Part shown: one piece after another, positions 1 through 5,491 of the stretch
Layout of the letters: the number at the start of each line of letters is the position of its first letter
Position numbering within the stretch: the first letter of the stretch is position 1
From: Acidimicrobiales bacterium
GTDB lineage: Bacteria; Actinomycetota; Acidimicrobiia; Acidimicrobiales; Palsa-688
DNA length: 6,234 nucleotides
Direction of reading: 5' to 3'
NCBI GenBank assembly: GCA_019241495.1
Contig: JAFAWZ010000095.1
Coordinates: forward strand, 1-6,234
Position numbers and translations under genes: made by a program
The notes under the pieces: model-generated
Database searches by the model: none
Told to the model about the DNA's origin: nothing
Seen by the model: only the letters and a program-made list of their open reading frames with translations

Positions 1-81
1 GTCCGCCAGGTAGCTGACCGAGCGCAATCCCTCGCGAACATCGGCGGGTGATTGGAAATGGGACGGCGCGGCGTCGCTCAC
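1..81 (-). CDS. N-terminus of a probable MoxR-family AAA ATPase (runs off left edge)
   Basis: This short partial reading frame holds the first 27 codons of a gene leaving the window on the left. It starts at GTG (79-81, minus strand), preceded by a purine-rich AGGAAGGA (92-99) with a 10-base spacer. The peptide begins MSDAAPSHFQ and continues with a segment ending EGLRSVSYLAD. From memory of the family, actinobacterial MoxR-type ATPases often open with a short 'DV..GL...GYLAD' helix just before the Walker A strand, so this is the best guess. MoxR ATPases are AAA+ chaperones, often encoded beside VWA-domain proteins, that help insert cofactors or mature partner enzymes. No Walker motif is visible because the window ends first, so the identification rests on about 15 residues. 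The gene lies 86 bases downstream of the glycoside hydrolase on the same strand with no terminator seen between them, so read-through is possible. Confidence 0.5.
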   Translation of the reverse strand, partial: MSDAAPSHFQSPADVREGLRSVSYLAD

Positions 82-91
82 TGATCGGAGT

Positions 92-99
92 TCCTTCCT
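92..99 (-). promoter_or_regulatory. Ribosome binding site deciding the GTG start at 81
   Basis: The minus strand reads AGGAAGGA ten bases before the GTG at 81. It is slightly far but is the only purine-rich run near this start. It supports the short partial gene at the left edge. Confidence 0.45.
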
Positions 100-167
100 G
101 GTGTCCTGCCCGTCGGGGCGCAGAACTAACAGTTTACCGGCCTAAGCTTCGCGGGCCCCAGCGTGCA

Positions 168-1295
168 CTATCGGAACTGCCTGAGCAGGGCCATAGACGG
201 GTCATCGGGTCCGAAGTTGTAGTCACAACCTGACGCAGCCGGATCCCAGTCCCAGAGCAGGACGTGGCTGGTGCCGAGAGCATGCTGGGCCGATATCTTG
301 GCCGCGAGCTCGGACCGCCTCGCGAGTGGAGAAGTGCAGGAAGCACCGGGACCGGCCTTGATCCCCATCTCCCCGGCGATCAAGGGTTTGCCGAGCCCCT
401 CCGCCTGGCGTTCCCGCACGGCAATCCCGTTCCAGGTGTCACCGCCCACGGCAAGCGACGGGTCGTAGTAGTCGTGGTAGGAGAGAACGTCTATCCCCGG
501 GCTCGCCCCTACGTAGCTGAAGTCGTCGTTCGAGGTCCCGCATTGGCCGCTACCGAGGAAGCCCGCCTCAACCGGGTGGCGGGGATCCAGACGGTGTATA
601 CGAGCTCCGACATCGTCGAAGAACCCTCTGAGAGCGGTTGCCGCGGCATGGTCGTCAGGGCAGCTGTCGTGGCCGTAGCAGCCGTCTCCTGCGTGCCCGG
701 GGTCGCAGTCGGAGGCTTCGGCCTCGTTGACTGGTTCCCACATCGCCAGCGCCGGCGCGTCCGCGTAACGCGAGACGACCTGGTCGACGTAGTTCGAGTA
801 GGGCAGTTCGTCCCCGGAGACCGGCGCCCCGGCGAAGCCACCAGCGTACCACGACATGCCCTTCCACTGGCCACCGTCGCACGTTCCCGACTGGTTGGCG
901 AGCGAGACGATCAAGGAGTCGCCATGACGGGCGGCGGCGGCGAAGACCCGGTCGAGCGGGCGCCAAACGATGCTCCCGGCGTGGAGGTCGATCGCCATGC
1001 TCCATTGAAAGGCCCAGATCCTCACCAGCGTCCGGGCCGGTAGGCCGGCGAAGAACGAGTCGAGCTGCGAGTCCGACAGCATGGAACCACAGCCTCGGTT
1101 GACCCCCCAGTCGGTGGCCAGCTCGTATGCGTCGAGCCCCACGGTTCGGTATGCCGGGGCGGCCGCCGAGGGGGCGGTCACCACCGTCGGAGTGGTCGTG
1201 GCCGATGTCCGGAGGGACGAGTTGCAGGCGCTCAGTCCACCGGCACCGGCCGCCACCAGGCCCGCTGCCCCGAACCACCGAAACAGCCGGGACAT
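168..1295 (-). CDS. Secreted lipoprotein glycoside hydrolase, GH5-like (clan GH-A)
   Basis: The product is 375 residues and probably a cell-surface lipoprotein that cuts a beta-linked polysaccharide or glycan. Residues 1-24 are a lipoprotein signal: MSRLFRW, a hydrophobic Ala/Gly/Leu stretch, then the lipobox LSAC with Cys24 as the lipidated residue. Residues 25-48 are a Ser/Thr/Ala/Pro linker. The catalytic domain fills about 50-375. It shows the clan GH-A pattern: VRIWAFQW (91-98), MWEPVNEAEA (185-194) where Glu191 fits the acid/base of the usual 'NE' motif, SYHDYY (272-277) with the conserved His274, and AGEMGI (307-312) where Glu309 fits the nucleophile. The closing LLWDWD (346-351) is the typical aromatic strand 8. 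The length is normal for a single-domain GH5-type enzyme. The substrate cannot be read from sequence; mannan or cellulose type are only family precedents. The ATG at 1295 is chosen because the signal peptide starts there, although no good Shine-Dalgarno precedes it. Confidence 0.85.
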   Translation of the reverse strand: MSRLFRWFGAAGLVAAGAGGLSACNSSLRTSATTTPTVVTAPSAAAPAYRTVGLDAYELATDWGVNRGCGSMLSDSQLDSFFAGLPARTLVRIWAFQWSMAIDLHAGSIVWRPLDRVFAAAARHGDSLIVSLANQSGTCDGGQWKGMSWYAGGFAGAPVSGDELPYSNYVDQVVSRYADAPALAMWEPVNEAEASDCDPGHAGDGCYGHDSCPDDHAAATALRGFFDDVGARIHRLDPRHPVEAGFLGSGQCGTSNDDFSYVGASPGIDVLSYHDYYDPSLAVGGDTWNGIAVRERQAEGLGKPLIAGEMGIKAGPGASCTSPLARRSELAAKISAQHALGTSHVLLWDWDPAASGCDYNFGPDDPSMALLRQFR

Positions 1296-1302
1296 CGGGT
1301 TT

Positions 1303-1331
1303 CATGCTAGTGGCTGGGATAAAAGCCCCGA
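1303..1331 (-). promoter_or_regulatory. Possible promoter of the glycoside hydrolase gene, inside the terminator
   Basis: The terminator ends 24 bases before the hydrolase ATG, so any private promoter must overlap it. On the minus strand TTCGGG (in the hairpin's second arm) and TAGCAT (1308-1303) are 17 bases apart. This arrangement would give a nearly leaderless mRNA, which fits the lack of a Shine-Dalgarno site. The match to the consensus is weak, particularly at -35, so this is a guess. Confidence 0.2.
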
Positions 1332-1342
1332 AGGCGTCGGGG
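1320..1342 (-). terminator. Factor-independent terminator after the VOC gene
   Basis: On the minus strand, CCCCGA (1342-1337) and TCGGGG (1331-1326) form a perfect 6-base-pair GC-rich stem around a 5-base loop, followed by C and then TTTTA (1324-1320). This is a standard hairpin with a short T tract. It lies 80 bases past the VOC stop codon and ends only 24 bases before the start codon of the glycoside hydrolase. It therefore separates the two transcription units. The T tract is short (four T), so termination may be partial. Confidence 0.7.
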
Positions 1343-1421
1343 AGGAGCCCTCGACGAGGCCGAATGGATCCTCCCTGCAGGCCCGGCCCCCTAGCGGTTG
1401 GCCACCTCGCAGCCCTGGCGC

Positions 1422-1802
1422 CTATTGGACGACCATGAGGGTGTTGCCCTCAGGGTCACGCAGCCAGAACATGGGCGGCACCGGGTCACCCATGCGGCTG
1501 ACCTCGGCGTCCACTTCGACGCCGGCCTGCTGGAGTTGGGCGTGGTAGGAGTCGATGTCGTCGGTCTGCAAGGTGATCCCCGTCTCTCGCTTCCCCGACG
1601 CTGTGTCCTGGCGGGGCGGAGCCAATGCGATCGTGGTCGTCTCGTCGCCCAGACCGACCTCGATCCAGCGGTAGCCGTCGCCGAAGGGGATGTCCACCCG
1701 CTTCTCACAGCCCAGCTTGTTCACATAGAAGTCGACTGCGCCGTCCTGGTCGGCCACCGGGATGATGACGGTTGCGATCTTGTTCGCTCGGCTCTTGTTC
1801 AT
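1422..1802 (-). CDS. VOC-superfamily (glyoxalase/bleomycin-resistance fold) protein
   Basis: The product is 126 residues, the usual length for a single-chain protein with two beta-alpha-beta-beta-beta modules. Module one carries VIIPVADQDGAVDFY (12-26) followed by the KLG turn. Module two starts near TGITLQTDDIDSY (74-86) and ends with the signature WLRDPEGNTLMV (113-124). Family members include glyoxalases, extradiol dioxygenases, fosfomycin thiol transferases and drug-binding proteins, but many small actinobacterial members have no known substrate. By alignment to the family pattern, only Glu48 (in WIEVG) fits a metal ligand. Thr11, Gly75 and Met123 occupy the other three positions, so a metal-dependent reaction looks unlikely. 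The frame is open far upstream, overlapping the toxin gene in another frame. The ATG at 1802 is preferred because family homology begins a few residues after it, though no Shine-Dalgarno is visible. The product is probably cytoplasmic. Confidence 0.85.
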   Translation of the reverse strand: MNKSRANKIATVIIPVADQDGAVDFYVNKLGCEKRVDIPFGDGYRWIEVGLGDETTTIALAPPRQDTASGKRETGITLQTDDIDSYHAQLQQAGVEVDAEVSRMGDPVPPMFWLRDPEGNTLMVVQ

Positions 1803-1938
1803 AGTGAAACTCGCACCCGGATCGTCGGGGTCTTGACCGCCGGGAGGCCAGCGGCCGGCATCTCGACGTAACCGTGAGGAAAGGAAGGATGCCTGAGCTG
1901 GCTGTCGCAAACACACAGGGACGAGCGAGAGGGTCCGG

Positions 1939-2490
1939 TCAGCCGCCAAGCCAGCGGTCTGGAACCGTGAACCCGGCTCGGAGAACCAGGTAACTGTGGA
2001 CCGCAGATGCTTCTCGTAGCGCCCGGGCTTGGACCGTGAAGATGGCCGTAGTCGCTGAGAAGGCCAGGTTGCGGCCGACCCCTGGCACGGTGCGGGACCG
2101 GTAAAGGAGTGGGGGAGCGGTGCCTTCCCACCAGTCGTGGACTGCGTCAGCCAAGTCGGCGCAGGTAGCGAGGATGGGATCGGGATCGGCCCGGCTGTTG
2201 ACGTCGATGCGACCGGTACTGATCCGATCGTCGACCCCGAGCGCATCCAGGTTCGATTGCTGGGTCAGGGCCAGGACGGAGGTCTCGATCCTGAGCTGGA
2301 CCAGCCACAGGTCCGCGTCCGTATCGGCGATCGCCCGGGCGGGAAAACGTTCCCGGGCGGCGACGATAGGCCGGTTCGCCGCATATCGGACCCTGAAGCG
2401 TCCCGACGCCGGGTCGAACCGGTTACGAGGGCTCGGGAACGGCGTCCAATCCCACTGACGGGGACGGGTGTCGTCGATACGCCACCACAT
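1939..2490 (-). CDS. RES-domain toxin of a MbcT/Xre-RES type toxin-antitoxin pair
   Basis: The product is 183 residues from the first ATG. RES-domain toxins act on NAD+. MbcT of Mycobacterium tuberculosis is an NAD+ phosphorylase, and ParT is an ADP-ribosyltransferase. The name comes from conserved Arg, Glu and Ser. Here SGRFRVRYAA (29-38) supplies Arg31 and Tyr36, ARERFP (45-50) supplies Glu47, and LLYRSR (128-133) supplies Ser132, in the right order and spacing. NRFDPASGRF (23-32) matches the subfamily in which a 'FD..G.F.V.Y' motif opens the fold. The antitoxin gene lies immediately upstream on the same strand, the usual order. No ATG, GTG or TTG exists further upstream in this frame. However, the frame stays open through 19 plausible codons to a CTG at 2547 that overlaps the antitoxin stop. 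That start would give 202 residues and restore an N-terminus like that of relatives. With the ATG alone, the gap to the antitoxin is 53 bases and no Shine-Dalgarno precedes the start. Confidence 0.8.
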   Translation of the reverse strand: MWWRIDDTRPRQWDWTPFPSPRNRFDPASGRFRVRYAANRPIVAARERFPARAIADTDADLWLVQLRIETSVLALTQQSNLDALGVDDRISTGRIDVNSRADPDPILATCADLADAVHDWWEGTAPPLLYRSRTVPGVGRNLAFSATTAIFTVQARALREASAVHSYLVLRAGFTVPDRWLGG

Positions 2491-2543
2491 GGAGACCGTC
2501 TTGGTCAGCCGCAGACCGGCGGGCCGGCGGGACGGGAAGGAGG

Positions 2544-3086
2544 TCAGGACTGGTCTGTCGAGGCCAGGATCAGCCAGACCACGGTCTCTACCCGACCGGC
2601 AGCGAACAGGTCGGCCAGGCTGCGCCCGTCGAGGTCATGCCGAGGTGCCCTCATGAGCTCATCGGCGGCTTGGGCATCGGATGTGACCTGGCCGAGGGCG
2701 GCGAGCACGGTTGGCAGGCCGGGCCGGGTATCGCCTCGGGCCGGGTCGAACTGCCATGTCGGATGTAGCGTCCGAGATCCGCTGCGCCACCCCAGAAGTT
2801 GACCGCGCCTGCGGCGCCGGTCGACGCCGCGCCGATCCTGCAGAGATGCGACCAGACGGACCACTTCCGCGGTCTCCAGGGCGTCCACCTGCCGACTGCG
2901 GAGCCGGTCGGCTTGGCGGGCGCGGTTCACCCGCCGAGCGGCGTCGAGCACCGCTTGGGAAGGCGCCTCGAAACCATACGTCGGCGGCAGCTCGTCTTCG
3001 GCCAGATACCTGAGCGTGTCGGCCAGGTCGGGGTCCACGTCGGCCCGCCGGCGGATCTTGTTCACGGCCGTATCGAGGGATAGCAT
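2544..3086 (-). CDS. MbcA/Xre-type antitoxin with C-terminal toxin-binding domain
   Basis: The product is 180 residues, the cytoplasmic partner expected to bind and block the RES toxin encoded just downstream. Residues 1-68 are a helical, charged region of unknown role. Residues 69-100 look like a degenerate helix-turn-helix, with an Arg-rich stretch DRRGVDRRRRRGQLLGW (84-100) in the position of the recognition helix. Residues 108-180 match the toxin-binding (DUF2384-like) domain of this family: LHPTWQFDP, then RPGLPTVLAALG, then LDGRSLADLFAAGRVETVV (152-170). This pattern closely follows the 'DGR.P.ELL..G..E.V' signature of MbcA/ParS-like antitoxins. The start is fixed at ATG 3084-3086 by AGGAGG (3093-3098) six bases upstream. 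A TTG two codons earlier sits too close to that site. Such antitoxins normally repress their own promoter, and a tandem repeat is present there. Confidence 0.8.
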   Translation of the reverse strand: MLSLDTAVNKIRRRADVDPDLADTLRYLAEDELPPTYGFEAPSQAVLDAARRVNRARQADRLRSRQVDALETAEVVRLVASLQDRRGVDRRRRRGQLLGWRSGSRTLHPTWQFDPARGDTRPGLPTVLAALGQVTSDAQAADELMRAPRHDLDGRSLADLFAAGRVETVVWLILASTDQS

Positions 3087-3092
3087 TTTCAA

Positions 3093-3098
3093 CCTCCT
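3093..3098 (-). promoter_or_regulatory. Strong ribosome binding site of the antitoxin
   Basis: A perfect AGGAGG stands six bases before the ATG at 3086. It rules out the in-frame TTG at 3092, which would touch the site. It is much stronger than anything before the toxin, which fits the need for excess antitoxin. Confidence 0.85.
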
Positions 3099-3106
3099 GC
3101 AGGCTC

Positions 3107-3134
3107 ATCGTACCCGACCGACACTTCTTGTAGA
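3107..3134 (-). promoter_or_regulatory. Candidate promoter of the toxin-antitoxin operon
   Basis: On the minus strand, TCTACA (3134-3129) as -35 and TACGAT (3112-3107) as -10 are separated by 16 bases. Each matches four of six consensus positions. Transcription would start near 3100, giving a very short leader that just includes the AGGAGG site. This was judged by eye only. Confidence 0.4.
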
Positions 3135-3145
3135 CGTTGTAGACG
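3128..3145 (-). repeat. Perfect tandem 9-base repeat at the toxin-antitoxin promoter, possible operator
   Basis: CGTCTACAA occurs twice in direct succession on the minus strand (3145-3137 and 3136-3128), with no mismatch. It covers the proposed -35 element, about 40-60 bases before the antitoxin start. Direct repeats in this position are a common form of operator for autoregulated antitoxins. The role is inferred from position only. Confidence 0.5.
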
Positions 3146-3271
3146 CTTCGTTGCGTAGGCGATCGGCAAATGGGGGAGTGTCCCTTCAGACGCAGTGCCG
3201 CCCGCTTCGCCGGGAACCAACTCGCTGCTGGCCAGCGCCCGAGCTACCCGGGCTACCTCGGCAACCTCACG

Positions 3272-5341
3272 TCACCATGATGTTCCAGGCTCGTCCAGCC
3301 ACCATTGGCCGGCCCGCGTCAGCTGCAAGGTGCCCCCGACCAGACGCTCACCCCTGGAGCGGTCGGGCTCGAGCTTCGCGTCGACCCGATTCGCCATGCC
3401 GGCCCATTCCAGGATGCGCGTGAGAAGGTCCAGGTCCCAGCCGAACGACATTCGGCGATGATCCGGGTCCTGCATGTAGGGGGCGAGCCACTCGTATTGA
3501 GCGTCGGCGCGGTTGCACACCCAGTCGAGCACCTCGTCGTAGTCCATCGGTCTCCGCTCGAGCATGCGGAGAATCTCCGGTGCCAGCTCGTCGAGGATCT
3601 CTTCGCCGTGACGGTAACGGTGGTTGGCGAAGAAGCCGGCCAGCGGGCCCAGCTTGGGCAGCACCTCGGTGGCTTTCAACCAGCGTTGGAGCGGTTTGCC
3701 TTCCAGCTTGGCCCAAGCAGTGGTGGCCCGGAGCTTGCCGTGCTCCTTGCGGAGGGCGCCGGCGGACAGGGCCCAGCGGATGGTGAAGCCGAGCTCGGGA
3801 AGATCGGCGGCCGACCTTGTCTTGAACGTGCGATCGCCGATCGTCTCGTCGAGGCGGTCCTCGGTCCCGAGCCGCGACACGAGCTGCCTGGCGTCAGCGA
3901 GGGTCGGTTGGCCCGTCTGGGTCAGCTTGCGCCCGTCGTCGTAGAAGCTGGTCAGCACGTCGAAGCGAGCCAGCACCGGGGCAGCCTCGGCAGAGGCGAT
4001 CACTTCCGCCGGGGCCGTGGCGGCGCGGCGCCGCTTCTCGGGAGCCGGGCTGGGAAGCCTGATGGGATCACCTTGTTCGAGGGCCTCGTTGATCGCATCG
4101 ATGTCGGTCAGGTCCACACCGCGGGCTCGGAGGGCGGTCAGCACCGCCTTGGCCGGACCGGCCGCGCTCGGGTCCCCCATGCTCTCGAGGTACGCCGGCT
4201 CCATCTCGTCGACGGCCGCCACTGTCTCGTCGACGAGAGTCGGTTCGAGCCCGCTGCGCTTCGCGCTGAACCGCACGAATGCCCGCACGACGTCCGGTAG
4301 GGCCGCGGCCTGGCCGGAGTCGAGCAGGAGCTTGCGCGGCGCCAGGTCGCCGAGAAGAAGGGAGACCACGGTTGGGCTCCACCGCAGCGGCCGGCCCTCG
4401 TAGTCGGAGCGGAGGTCCACCAGGTGGTGAGCGAGCAGCTCGATGTCGGCACCGGGCATCCGACCGGCCAGCCGCCGCCCCTCCTCCGAGTCCCTGAAAT
4501 CCCTCACGAGGGCCTCGCGTTCGGAGGGGGTGACCTCGATGTCGGCCGGTCCATCGTCGGTGATGCCAGCTCGCCTCAGCCGGGCCCAGATCAGCGCCCG
4601 GTGGCGGGCGAAGTCCTCGGTCCGCAGCTCGGTATCACCGTTCCACAGGTCCGACATCGCCATCGCGTCGCGCAGACGCAAGAGCACCCTGTCTACTGGT
4701 ATCTCGTCCAACCGCATATGGGGGTCGATCGCCGAGCTCCACGACTCCACCACCTCGTTCAGGTTCGCGCCGATCCACCCGTCTTTGGCCTGGCCCGAAA
4801 GGTTGTGGTCGACCAGCACGACGAGAGCGTGCTCGCCGGGCCGGCCCGGCTGGCGGAAGCCGATGATCAGAGAGTCCTGATCGCCGAACACGTCTGATGC
4901 GATCCATCCTCGGGTCGGAGCGGCCCGCCCGACTTCGTTCACCCATGCGGGCGGACGGGTGGCTCCTCTCAACTGCGTGACGACCGACGTGGCCAATCGC
5001 TCGTGGGTGGGCGTCGCCACGGCGGCGAAGGCCGCCGCGACCACGGCGGCGGGGGCATCGCGGCGTTGGTTGCACCGTTCGAAAAGCGCCTCTTCGAACG
5101 GCGGGGCGTCCATGCGGTCGAGCCGGGCCTGCCACCGGGCCCGTTCGAACATGTCCATCATGGCGCTGGCCCACGTCTCTGCCGCCACTGGATCGTCTTC
5201 GTCGAGAAGCTCCCGGCCGCCCGAGTCGATGATGTGGTCGACTGGAGAATCGCTCGATCTCGGGCCGTCGACCGGCCTCAGGTGCGGAGGTCGGGTCCCC
5301 TTCGGCGTGATCCGGCCACCTCTGCGCTTGTCCCGTGCCAT
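3272..5341 (-). CDS. Conserved-looking hypothetical protein, 689 residues, function unknown
   Basis: I do not recognise this protein with confidence. It starts at ATG 5339-5341; no other start lies upstream in frame, and no clear Shine-Dalgarno precedes it. There is no signal peptide or membrane segment, so it is likely cytoplasmic. The first 35 residues are basic and disordered. Residues 55-110 are helical (ETWASAMMDMFERARWQ and following). Residues 145-215 look like alternating strands (SLIIGFR, HALVVLVDHN), suggesting an alpha/beta core. Residues 300-360 are helical. A charged, Ala/Pro-rich linker (about 425-455) separates a C-terminal part. That part contains GRKLTQTGQPTLADARQLV (470-488) followed by LGTEDRLD, a segment that resembles a stretch I have seen in unnamed actinobacterial proteins. 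The tail LTRAGQWWLDEP (674-685) is like the wing end of a winged helix. It sits upstream of the toxin-antitoxin pair on the same strand but 185 bases away, so it is probably a separate gene. Confidence 0.75.
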   Translation of the reverse strand: MARDKRRGGRITPKGTRPPHLRPVDGPRSSDSPVDHIIDSGGRELLDEDDPVAAETWASAMMDMFERARWQARLDRMDAPPFEEALFERCNQRRDAPAAVVAAAFAAVATPTHERLATSVVTQLRGATRPPAWVNEVGRAAPTRGWIASDVFGDQDSLIIGFRQPGRPGEHALVVLVDHNLSGQAKDGWIGANLNEVVESWSSAIDPHMRLDEIPVDRVLLRLRDAMAMSDLWNGDTELRTEDFARHRALIWARLRRAGITDDGPADIEVTPSEREALVRDFRDSEEGRRLAGRMPGADIELLAHHLVDLRSDYEGRPLRWSPTVVSLLLGDLAPRKLLLDSGQAAALPDVVRAFVRFSAKRSGLEPTLVDETVAAVDEMEPAYLESMGDPSAAGPAKAVLTALRARGVDLTDIDAINEALEQGDPIRLPSPAPEKRRRAATAPAEVIASAEAAPVLARFDVLTSFYDDGRKLTQTGQPTLADARQLVSRLGTEDRLDETIGDRTFKTRSAADLPELGFTIRWALSAGALRKEHGKLRATTAWAKLEGKPLQRWLKATEVLPKLGPLAGFFANHRYRHGEEILDELAPEILRMLERRPMDYDEVLDWVCNRADAQYEWLAPYMQDPDHRRMSFGWDLDLLTRILEWAGMANRVDAKLEPDRSRGERLVGGTLQLTRAGQWWLDEPGTSW

Positions 5342-5491
5342 GGCACCAGTCCAGCCGATCCCGAACAGAAACCCGAAGTTGGCGCCAGGCGAGTCATACC
5401 CGAGGATGATTTCCTAGGCCTCTGACGGACTTGTCGGACCGGGTGGTCTACCCTGAGCGCGAGCAGTCACTCCACCCAGGAGGAACCAGTA
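5342..5491. other. Divergent intergenic region between the 689-residue gene and the SPFH gene
   Basis: These 150 bases must hold the promoters of both outward-facing genes. I see no convincing -35/-10 pair. TATGAC on the minus strand (5398-5393) and TACCCT on the plus strand (5449-5454) could be -10 elements, but neither has a matching -35 at the right distance. No clear long inverted repeat was found. Confidence 0.5.
5478..5483 (+). promoter_or_regulatory. Ribosome binding site deciding the GTG start of the SPFH gene
   Basis: A perfect AGGAGG lies eight bases before the GTG at 5492. It fixes the start of the gene running off the right edge. Confidence 0.85.

Noticed and set aside
264..1043. 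Plus-strand 259-codon open frame across the hydrolase gene
   Set aside because: It is antisense to a gene with a clear signal peptide and catalytic motifs; its product shows low-complexity Val/Arg/Gly content typical of a shadow frame in high-GC DNA.
1889..1993. Small plus-strand frame after a GGAAAGGAAGG run
   Set aside because: The purine run abuts the ATG with no spacer, and the 34-residue product overlaps the toxin end antisense; no support for a gene.
1803..2246. N-terminal extension of the VOC frame
   Set aside because: The frame is open by chance through the toxin gene; VOC homology starts just after the ATG at 1802 and the extension is Ser/Pro/Arg-rich without pattern.
2137..2802. 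Plus-strand 221-codon open frame across the toxin-antitoxin genes
   Set aside because: It lies opposite both genes, spans their junction and gives an Arg/Gly/Pro-rich product without domain features.
3241..3262. Repeat GCTACC-CGG-GCTACC near the end of the 689-residue gene
   Set aside because: It looked like a terminator hairpin but the arms are direct, not inverted, apart from the central CCCGGG, and no T tract follows.
3305..4300. Plus-strand 331-codon open frame opposite the 689-residue gene
   Set aside because: The opposite frame is much longer with balanced composition and ordered secondary-structure pattern; this one is an antisense shadow.
5342..5491. Paired promoters in the divergent region
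   Set aside because: Possible -10 boxes exist but no -35 at a normal distance, so no promoter is called.
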